Source of the DNA: Clostridiales bacterium
GTDB lineage: Bacteria; Bacillota; Clostridia; Christensenellales; CAG-1252
DNA length: 21,933 bases
Reading direction: 5' to 3'
NCBI GenBank assembly: GCA_003445835.1
Contig: DMCI01000025.1
Location: 1 to 21,933, forward strand
The notes beneath the pieces are model-generated. The model worked only from the letters and a program-made list of their open reading frames with translations, ran no database searches and had not been told where the DNA came from. Numbering within the stretch: the first letter of the stretch is position 1; every line of letters begins with the position of its first letter. The position numbers and the translations under genes are program-made. Below, one piece after another: positions 1-9,000 of this stretch.

Positions 1-7
1 ACCTCCG
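1..7 (-). promoter_or_regulatory. Shine-Dalgarno of the gene downstream of rpsB (probably tsf)
   Basis: On the minus strand the last bases of the window read CGGAGGT, starting two bases after the rpsB stop codon. This is a strong ribosome binding site whose start codon lies beyond the window edge. In most bacteria rpsB is followed by tsf (elongation factor Ts), so tsf is the likely owner. That identity is inferred from conserved gene order and cannot be seen here. Confidence 0.55.
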
Positions 8-8
8 A

Positions 9-800
<792 letters not shown>

Positions 801-902
801 AACAAAAAATCCTCCTGTTTTTTCTTCCCGCAACTTCTTTGACCGCCACAACTCAAACGAGCAACAGTACGGCCTCGGCCACGGTGCTTTTTTAGCTTTT
901 TT

Positions 903-932
903 ATATTATCATAAGTAAAAACCGTTTGGCAA
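903..932 (-). promoter_or_regulatory. Candidate vegetative promoter of rpsB
   Basis: On the minus strand TTGCCA (927-932) and TAATAT (903-908) are separated by 18 bases, a fair SigA-type promoter. Transcription would start near 896 and give a leader of about 95 nt before the rpsB start. The leader contains a short GGCC-GA-GGCC inverted repeat (near 870-879). An autoregulatory fold is possible but not recognised. The stretch lies between the DUF1292 gene and rpsB, and no clear terminator hairpin separates them. Confidence 0.45.
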
Positions 933-956
933 CGATTTTTCAATAATAATTTATAA

Positions 957-1274
957 TTACTTTTTATCCTCGCAACCGGAGCAACCCGCGCAATCGCCCG
1001 AGCAGTCGCCCGCGTTGTTTTCAAGGAACTTTTCAAAAACGGCGTTGAGTTCGTTTTCATCCTCGATGGGGGTGAGGTCCACCGTGCCGTCGTCGTTTTC
1101 CTTGATGTTGAAGATATAACAGCTACCTTCCTCGTAGTCCTCGCTGCCGACGATGGGTTCGACGACGCAGTAAAGCTTGTCGTTCATCTCAACGGTGTCC
1201 AAAAACTCGCACTCGACTTGATTGCCGTCCTCGTCCGTCAACGTGATCATATCTTTTTCTTCGTTTTCAACCAT
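957..1274 (-). CDS. DUF1292 family protein (YrzB-like) with a cysteine-rich tail
   Basis: A small acidic protein of about 105 residues in the DUF1292/YrzB family, whose function is unknown. The recognisable core runs from DMITLTDEDGNQVECEFLDTVE through YCVVEPI to YIFNIKEND. The C-terminus ends in CSGDCAGCSGC, four cysteines in eleven residues, which could bind a metal. That role is inference. An ATG at 1274 is chosen over a TTG at 1280: the GAGAGG site (1281-1286) leaves six bases before the ATG but none before the TTG. That site overlaps the ruvX stop codon, so the two genes are probably co-transcribed. In Bacillus subtilis yrzB likewise follows the ruvX homologue yrrK, which supports the family call. 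Confidence 0.85.
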   Translation of the reverse strand: MVENEEKDMITLTDEDGNQVECEFLDTVEMNDKLYCVVEPIVGSEDYEEGSCYIFNIKENDDGTVDLTPIEDENELNAVFEKFLENNAGDCSGDCAGCSGCEDKK

Positions 1275-1285
1275 ATTCAACCTCT

Positions 1286-1690
1286 CTATTTGTTCAAGTA
1301 ACTGCGAAGGATGATCTCCGCCGCGACTTTGTCTATTACTTTTTTGCGTTCCTGCCTGGTGAGCCCCGCTTCGATCAGCATTTCTTCCGCCTCGACAGTG
1401 GTCAGGCGTTCATCCTCGTACTCGACGGGAAGCCCCGACTTTTCGGAAAGCAACGCCCCGAAATCACGCACTTTTTGCGCCCTGTCACCTTCGGTGCCGT
1501 CCATATTCAAAGGAAGCCCCAAAAGGATCTTTTCCGCGCCGCGGGAAGACGCCATTTCCGCAAAATACGCAGCATCCGCTTCCGCCCCGCGGGAAAGATG
1601 CGTCTCGATGCCGTTGGTGCTGATCCCCAAAGGGTCGCTGATCGCAACGCCGATGCGGACGTCGCCGATGTCCAAACACAAAATCCTCAT
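1286..1690 (-). CDS. ruvX: Putative pre-16S rRNA nuclease / Holliday junction resolvase-like protein
   Basis: YqgF/RuvX family, RNase H fold, 134 residues, the usual size. In Escherichia coli YqgF matures the 5' end of 16S rRNA, and the family was first proposed as Holliday junction resolvases. The acidic active-site positions are visible: the first strand RILCLDIGDVRIGVAISDP (Asp7), DERLTT in the middle, and IDKVAAEIIL near the C-terminus. The LGLPLNMDGTEG motif is also typical. The gene lies between rarA and the DUF1292 gene and is probably co-transcribed with the latter. No Shine-Dalgarno precedes the ATG at 1690. Instead a good promoter ends exactly six bases before it, so the message may be leaderless. 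The ireB/yrzL gene that precedes ruvX in many Firmicutes is absent here. Confidence 0.93.
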   Translation of the reverse strand: MRILCLDIGDVRIGVAISDPLGISTNGIETHLSRGAEADAAYFAEMASSRGAEKILLGLPLNMDGTEGDRAQKVRDFGALLSEKSGLPVEYEDERLTTVEAEEMLIEAGLTRQERKKVIDKVAAEIILRSYLNK

Positions 1691-1696
1691 ACGAAA

Positions 1697-1726
1697 ACTA
1701 TATCATACGACAAAGGAAAAAATCAA
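1697..1726 (-). promoter_or_regulatory. Candidate leaderless promoter of ruvX
   Basis: On the minus strand TTGATT (1721-1726), an 18-base spacer and the extended -10 TGA-TATAGT (hexamer 1697-1702) are followed by TTTCGT and then ATG. Six bases between a -10 hexamer and the ATG place the expected transcription start at the A of the start codon. No ribosome binding site is present. The layout matches that of rarA, immediately upstream. Confidence 0.5.
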
Positions 1727-1731
1727 ACGAA

Positions 1732-3024
1732 TTAACCCTTGTTGCGGCGAATGACTTTGGCGCGAACGAGCGTCTTTTCAAACCCGTTTTGCGAGGGATG
1801 ATAGAAGGTCTCGTCCTTGATGGCGTCGGGCAAATACTGTTGTTCCACCCACCCGCCGTAGGAATGCGGGTATTTGTATCCCTCGATCTTTTCCTGCTTG
1901 TAGTTGGCGTCCTTCAAATGGGTGGGGACGATGTCGCCGTAGGTCTTTTCCACCGCGTCGTGCGCCGAATACAACGCGCCGACGACGGAGTTGCTTTTGG
2001 AGGCTTCGCAAACGTACAAAATTGCTTCGGTAAGAGGGATTCGTCCTTCGGGCAGACCGATGTTTTGCATCGCCGTCATAGCGGAGACCGCGATCGTAAG
2101 CGCGTAAGGATCCGCCATACCGACGTCCTCCGCGGAATGCACGACCAAACGGCGACAAATCAGCATCGGATCGCACCCCGAGGAGATCAAACGTTCCATC
2201 CAATAAACGGCGGCGTCGCTGTCGCTGCCTCGTAACGATTTGCAAAAAGCGGAGATCATATCGTAATAGGTGCTTTCATCAATGGAAAGGTACTTCTTTT
2301 GCACCGATTGCGAGGCGATATCTTTGGTGATGGTGATCACTCCGTCTTTGTCCGGCGGCGTGGTGATGACTGCGAGTTCCAAACTGTTGTAAGCGATACG
2401 GAGATCCCCGTCCGAAGCATACGCAAAATGCGCCAGTACGTCGTCTTCGCAACGGACGTTGTACGATTTGAGCCCACGCTCATCAGTAAGCGAAGCGCGA
2501 AGAGCGCCGACGATCTCCTCGGAAGAAAGCGGTTTGAATTCAAAAAGCCTGCACCGTGAAACGATCGCCTTGGTCATTGAAATAAAAGGATTTTCCGTCG
2601 TGGAACCGATAAAGGTGATCACGCCTTCCTCAATGGCGGAAAGCATACAATCGGACTGCGCTTTATTCCAGCGATGACACTCATCCAACAAAAGATAAGT
2701 CTTGGTACCGTACATTTTAAGGCGGGAGCGCGCTTCGTCAATGACTTTTTTTGCGTCGGCTACGCCGCTTGACACGGCGTTGAGTTTTTCAAAATGCGAT
2801 TTAGTCGTCTCGGCAATGATATTGGCAAGGCTGGTCTTACCAGAGCCCGGTACGCCGTAAAAAATGCAGCTGCCGAGTCGATCAGCCGCAATGGCGCGAC
2901 GAAGAAGCGTCCCTTCCCCGACGATGTGTTTTTGACCGATAAACTCGCTTAAAGAACGCGGACGCATTCTTTCCGCAAGCGGTTTGACGTTATTTGCGTT
3001 TTCGTTAAAATCAAAAAGATCCAT
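1732..3024 (-). CDS. rarA: Replication-associated recombination protein A (RarA/MgsA AAA+ ATPase)
   Basis: AAA+ ATPase of the RarA/MgsA/WRNIP1 family, which acts at stalled replication forks. The start at 3024 gives 430 residues, near the usual 420 to 450. The N-terminus reads MDLFDFNENANNVKPLAERM followed by RPRSLSEFIGQ, the family signature. Walker A is GVPGSGKT (residues 57-64) and Walker B is LLLDECHRWNKAQSD, where most members have DEIHRFNKAQQD. The sensor region GSTTENP, the SRC(R)LFEFKPLS block and the C-terminal PHSYGGWVEQQYLPD segment are all present. An in-frame start at 3072 would run back into the upstream gene and add 16 non-family residues, so it is rejected. There is no Shine-Dalgarno; a promoter-like -10 sits six bases before the ATG. 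Confidence 0.95.
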   Translation of the reverse strand: MDLFDFNENANNVKPLAERMRPRSLSEFIGQKHIVGEGTLLRRAIAADRLGSCIFYGVPGSGKTSLANIIAETTKSHFEKLNAVSSGVADAKKVIDEARSRLKMYGTKTYLLLDECHRWNKAQSDCMLSAIEEGVITFIGSTTENPFISMTKAIVSRCRLFEFKPLSSEEIVGALRASLTDERGLKSYNVRCEDDVLAHFAYASDGDLRIAYNSLELAVITTPPDKDGVITITKDIASQSVQKKYLSIDESTYYDMISAFCKSLRGSDSDAAVYWMERLISSGCDPMLICRRLVVHSAEDVGMADPYALTIAVSAMTAMQNIGLPEGRIPLTEAILYVCEASKSNSVVGALYSAHDAVEKTYGDIVPTHLKDANYKQEKIEGYKYPHSYGGWVEQQYLPDAIKDETFYHPSQNGFEKTLVRAKVIRRNKG

Positions 3025-3030
3025 ACGAAA

Positions 3031-3059
3031 ATAATACCACAAATCACGCCGCATTACAA
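3031..3059 (-). promoter_or_regulatory. Candidate leaderless promoter of rarA
   Basis: On the minus strand TTGTAA, a 17-base spacer and TATTAT (preceded by TGG, an extended -10) are followed by TTTCGT and the ATG at 3024. The six-base gap puts the transcription start at the start codon. The ten bases TTTTCGTATG around the start are identical to those at ruvX. Confidence 0.5.
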
Positions 3060-3064
3060 GGAAA

Positions 3065-6000
3065 TCAATCAAAAGCGCAAATAACCTTTATTTCACCGCT
3101 TCCTTCTCGCAGATCAACATAGTCGACGCGTTTTCCGTCAAGATAAAGTCCAACGTCTTTTTGTCGCTTATACTCGACCGTGATCTTGCACCCCGCAAGC
3201 TTGATCTCCGCGCTCAAAGAATCAAAGACTGACGGAAAATTCGGTTTGACATATACTTTGTCGCCTCGCTTTTTTACGCCGAAAAAGTCTTCGGTCAAAA
3301 CGTATTTCAGCCAAGCCGCGCTCCCCGTGTACCAAGTCCATCCCGCACGCCCGAAGTACGGTTCCGCGCCGTAAACGTCGCCTGCAAGGACGTAAGGCTC
3401 CGCCATATATCGTTTGGCATCCGATTCCTCCTTGCATCGCTTGATCGGATTCAGCGCGCAAAGCACGCGATACGCTTCCTCCCGTTCTCCCGCTTCCAAA
3501 AGGGCTTTGAAATACCACACCGCCGCATGCGTGTACTGTCCGCCGTTTTCTCTGACGCCTTTTGGGTACGCCGCAACGTAACCGTAATCGGAACGTTTGT
3601 CAAAGGGTGGCGAAGAGAGTTTTACGATGCCAACGCCGTTGTCCGCAAGCTCTTTTGCCGTTTTGAGCGCCCGCTTTGCGTTTTCAAGAGGCACCGCTCC
3701 CGACAAAACCGCCCACGTTTGCGGGTTCAAAGCAAGAGTACACGCCGTCCCTCCCGAATAGCCGAGCCACGTCCCGTCGTCGGCGAAGGCAAGCGGATAA
3801 CGCCCTTCCTTAAAAAGCGGCAATAACGCGGCGGAAATCTTTTTGCATTGTCTGATCAATTCCGCTCGCACGTCGTCCTTAAAAAAGTCCAGCCCGTCGC
3901 GGATGACCTTATACGCAAACATCGTCAGCCAAACGCTTTCGCCACGCCCTTTGACGCCAACGCGATCCAAGCCGTCGTTCCAATCCCCCGTCCCCATCTT
4001 GAGTAAACCGTGTTCGCCGTATTGCAAAGTGATACGTATCGCGCGATAAGCGTGCTCGCGGAGCGTGGCGACTTCTCCATCGCGCGGTATCTCGTAACGG
4101 CTGTTTTCCCCTTCCTTTAAAATCGGCGAAGAAAGAAACGGCGCGCTTTGGTCGAGGATGGTCTTATCCCCCGTCGTTTCCACGTATCGCTCGATCAAAT
4201 AAACAAGCCAAAGTCGATCATCCGAAATGCGGGTACGCACTCCCATTTTGGGCGGGTGCCACCAATGTTGGACGTCCCCTTCTTCGTATTGATGCGCCGC
4301 GGCGAGCAATATCATTTGTTTTACGCGCGCGGGCTCGCTGAGAAGAAGCGCCAACGTATCTTGGAGTTGATCGCGGAACCCGTAGGCGCCGCTGCATTGA
4401 TAAAACCCCGTTTTTGCGTTCAATCTGGCGCTGACGGCTTGATACGGCAAGGAAAAATTGTTTAGGACGTCCAAAAACCGATCCGACGTTTTGACCGTGA
4501 CGGCGTTTGAAAAGCAAGAAGCAAGGGTCTGCGCCTTGGAGGTAGCAAGTTCCTTTTCCCCGATCGCACGAGGTTTCATCGAAGACAAAATGAAACGATA
4601 CGCTCCCTTTCGGACGGGTCCCGAAAAAGCAAACTCGATCCCGCCGCATTTTGTTTTCGGAAGAAAGGAATTCAAGGTCCCGTCGATGGAATAAACGTAA
4701 GCGGTCTTGCCGGTTTCAACGTTTGTGAGTTCGTAGCCGATCTCATTCGGCACGACGAGGATCTTTTCAGAGAAACGCCACCCGAGCGCCGGGATCAACG
4801 TCAGAGATAATTTTACGCCGATAGGCAGATCCCCCGTAAAAAGCACTTCGTAAAGCTTGCTTCGTCCGTTATCGAAAGCAGAGACGGAAAGTCGCACCCC
4901 GACCCCGAAAAGACGATGAAAAAAGACCGACGCTCCGATTTGATGTTCGCAATGGTTGCCGTTTAACAAAAACCGCTTTTTCCCCACCGAAAGGACGACC
5001 GCTTCGGTAGGCGCGTCTTTGACGGCGTCCCCCGTCCAGACGGTCAACTTATCCTCTCGAGAGTTTTCACCAAAGGTGAACCCACCGCCGCTTTCTGTGA
5101 CGACAAAACCTCCATCAACGCCGCCGACGACGTTAGCATACGGCAACAAAGTGTAGTTCCCGAAAGGTTTGACCAAATACCCGGCTTGCGTAAAGCCACC
5201 CTCGCCCGAGGGAAGCAAAATCTCTTTTTCACCCCCTTCTTCAGGCAAAAGATAACGATCGTTATCGGGAAAATCCAAGCACTCGTCAAAAGGACGGGAA
5301 AGAACCAGTTTCGCTCCGCTCCTGAAAAATGCGCCGCGCTCCTTTTCAAGAACGATCACGCGATCATCGATACGCTCAACGTCTTTTTTCAGAGCGCTTA
5401 CGGCGTCCATCCCCGCCCCCGCGACGTTGTCACAAACGACGAGCAATTTATGATCGATCCCTTTTTGGCGGATGGACTTCAGCGCTTCGATCACGGCAAA
5501 GAGTTTTTGTCTGTCATTATCCTCTCCGCAATCAAAGTACAACAGATCTTCCGAAGGAGCGATCCCGATGGCTTCAAACTCACTTTTATAGGCGCGACGC
5601 GCGGCAAGTACGCTTTGCGACGTGCGTTCAAAAAGCAACCGACCCGTCAACGCCAACGACAAAGAAAGAAACGGCGTTTCTTTTTCACGCGTCCGTCCCA
5701 ACAATTCAATAGCCCCGGAGCGGTATGCGAGATCCACCTTTCGATTGCGTTCTTTGAGGAGCGCAAGATCGCGGTCGGCAAGCAAACAAAAATATACTTC
5801 CGCTTTTTCCTGCGACGGTACGACCACCTTGCCCGAAAACGCAAAACACGGATACAACACGTCGCCGAAGCGCGGCGCAACGTCACGTTCCGTACCGAGC
5901 GCATAGTCCGAGATTTCCCCTTTGCGTCCGATCACGTTGTAAGAATTACAATTTGCTTTTACGTCTGTCAACCCTTTTACGGAAAGGGATGCGGCAAAGA

Positions 6001-9000
6001 CTGTTTTACACTCAAGGCTGTTACGAAAAAGATATTCCGTTTGCGCGTTTTCGTCGTATTCCGCAGTCACGAACATATCCGAAAAAGCGGGATGCGAGTC
6101 GTAAGCGTCCTTCGTGTTGAGCGACATATCCGCGTAAGCGGAGACGGTGAACGTTTTTTCCTCGTCGGTAGGATTTTCCAAAACGATCTTTCTGAGTTCC
6201 CCTTTGTATCCGTAAAGCAAACCGACCTCCATCGACGAATGAAAAGCCGGATCGACGTACCTGACACCATCTTCCTTAAAAAGAGCGTAGCACTCTTTTG
6301 ATCCTTTGGGATAATACGCGGGCGAAAAGAGGTTTTCCCCCTCCTTGATCTCCACGAAAACGCCGCCGTACTCGGGCTGATGATCAAGGGATTTTGTCAA
6401 GTCGAACGCCCCAAGCGAAGCCCTGCTTCTGCCAAGAGCATCATATACCGCTTGGTATTCTCCGTCGCCCGCGACAAGAGCATCCGGGATGGCTTTGACT
6501 TTGGCGCAAACCTCTTCGATACGACGCGTCGACGCCCCGGAGCAATTGGGGACGTAACGGGGATTTTTTAAATAAACGTTTTCTTCCGTCAGCAAAAGTC
6601 TGACCGAAGCGATCTCGGGCGTATCGGAAAACAAACGCGCGATCTTGTCGCCGCACAACAGATTGGTTATGGCTGCCAAACTCATTCCCTGATGGTGCGT
6701 CATATAGCTTTTTACCACGTCGCCGTTATGCTCGAAGTCCACGGCTTCGAAAAACCCGTATTCCCCCTCCGCGCCCTTCAACGCAAGCAGACGAAGATTT
6801 TGCAAACAAAGTTTTGGAAAGCACGATAAATACAAAAAGCTTGCGTACGGCGCGACGACGTCAGAGCACTCTCCCGATAAAGCAAGAGCGCCGCACCCGA
6901 CGGCTTTGTACATAAAAGCCGTGGCGTCGTTGAAAGCGTAGTATCCGCATTCCGACCTACCGAAAACGCCCTGCGTCTTATCCGAGATCTGAACCTTAGC
7001 GGAACGCGCTTCCTGCTCCGCGATCAAACTGCCCAACGGGCCACGCAAAAATATACGCGGAAGCATGTACTCAAACGCCGTGCCGCTCCAGGACAAGATC
7101 GTGTTGCCGAAGCGTGAAGTGCAATCCCTGCCAAGCGCGAAATAACACTCCGGATCGACCCCGCCCATAATGGCAAGATAGTAAGCAAGGCGTGATTCAG
7201 AAGCAAGCAGATCGTACCTACCGCACAAAGCGTTCTCCTCGGTCTTTGCAATGATGGCAAGACACTTTTCCGACTTGTCGTACAAGACGGAAAAATCTGC
7301 CCTTAAAAAGAGTTTTTTCGCACGATCCTCGAGATCGTAGTCGCGCGCTTCTCTCGCAAAGGAAGCGACCACCCAAACGCAGCACGAAAAATTTGCGCTG
7401 TCCACCGTCGAAACGACCTTGGGAGACATCACGTCAAACGTTTTTACGTTATACCAGTTGTACAAATGCCCGCAAAAAGTTTCCAACTTTTCTATCTTGT
7501 CAAGTTGAATACGCAAATTTTCAAGCGCTTGACTTTTGTCTATCAAACCGATCTCGGCGGCAGATACCTCCGCCAACAAAGCAAACCCGAGGTTTGTCGG
7601 CGAAGTCATCGGCGACCGCATCCGATAGGGAAACAACTGCAAATTGTCGGTGATGAGTCCCTCCGTTTTGTTCTCTTCAAAATACCGATAAATCTTTGCC
7701 GCGTAATTTTTTAATTCCCGCGATTGCTTTTCACCAAGCGGGCGCGTTTTTAATTCTCTGCCTGACAGCAGAAGGTAAAAGCAATACAAAAAGAACGCCG
7801 CGACGTAAAGAGTCAACCAAAGGTTTCCGAGCGTCAAACAAAACGCCGTCAACAAAAGGACGGTGGGCAAGAGTATCTTTGCTCCGTCGTCCGCCCCGCC
7901 CGCTTTTTGCGTGTTGCGAAAAGGAGTCCAATCCAAAAGCGACTTGCTTTTGACGATCATTTTGAAAGAAGTGACCGCAAACAGATACGCTCCGCTGACC
8001 GCGCGGAAAGGTAGCAGAACGATCTCTTCCGCAAGCAGTTCCAAAGAGAACGTTATCCCGCGAAAAGCGTGTGAAAGTCTTACTTTTGAAAACATCGTCC
8101 CAAACGAAGCGACAAGGGCGTACGCCTTGATGAACAAATGACAGGAGAGCGCGTAATAAAACAAAAACCACGTCCCGGAAAAGTACGATAAAAGCAGTAC
8201 GACAACCGTCATAAAATCACGCAAAACCGTCATTCCGTTGATAAAAATGATCAACTTGTAGATCGGGGCGATGGGGTTCTGTATCCTCTTACCTTCTTTG
8301 TTTTTTACTTTATTGAAAAAGGCGTACGGCAAAAGTTGTACGTCTCCCCGCCCCCATCGGGCGCTTCGACGATGATCGACCGGGAAAGCCGTCGGCGCGT
8401 CCTCATACACGCATCGTTTCAGCGACGTGGAACGCAAGACCGCCCCTTCGATGACGTCGTGACTGAGAATACGCCCATCGGGGAAAAAGTCAACAAGCTT
8501 GTCAATATAGGAACGAATGCGGACGATCGCTTTTCCGCAGTAAAGCGCCGAGTCAAAGGCGTCGGCGTAAAAATCGGAGTAGTACGGGTAAGCGTCCACA
8601 CCGCACCCGCGCAAATAGCGCGTTGCGTAATGAGTCTTGACGGAATAGCGATTGATCCTGCCGCCGAAACTCATCAAATCATACTCTGCGTTGAGCGGAT
8701 GCGCCATCGCTAAGATCGCCGAACGGACGGTTCCGGGCAAAAGTTCGCTGTCGTCATCCAAAAGAAGCGCAAATTCTGCCTTTACAGTCTCCCCGACGAC
8801 GTAAAATTTGTCATAGACGCCTTCGTTAACCGCAGACAAAAAGTCCAAGATAGCGCCCCGCTTGCGCTCGTATCCCCGCCAAAGTTTGCCGTTATTCACA
8901 CGCTTACGTAAAAAGATCGAAACTCGATCGTTCTTTTTGACCGTTCGGATATAGTCCAACAAGGCTTGGTCGCTTTCGTCCCATTCTTCTTTCGATGCGG

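Noticed and set aside
866..895. Known riboswitch or ribosomal-protein leader upstream of rpsB
   Set aside because: Only a short GGCC inverted repeat is visible in the roughly 95-base leader; no recognised leader motif could be traced by eye.
1275..1280. TTG start for the DUF1292 gene
   Set aside because: It directly abuts the GAGAGG ribosome binding site with no spacing; the ATG six bases further on is correctly placed.
3025..3072. Longer N-terminus for RarA (starting MIDFLVMRR)
   Set aside because: The extra residues overlap the end of the glucan synthase gene and do not belong to the family, which begins near MDLFDF.
5186..6301. Plus-strand open frame of 371 codons
   Set aside because: It lies wholly inside the glucan synthase gene in antisense. 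Its product is rich in Arg, Phe and Lys without family motifs, as expected for a shadow frame of a conserved gene.
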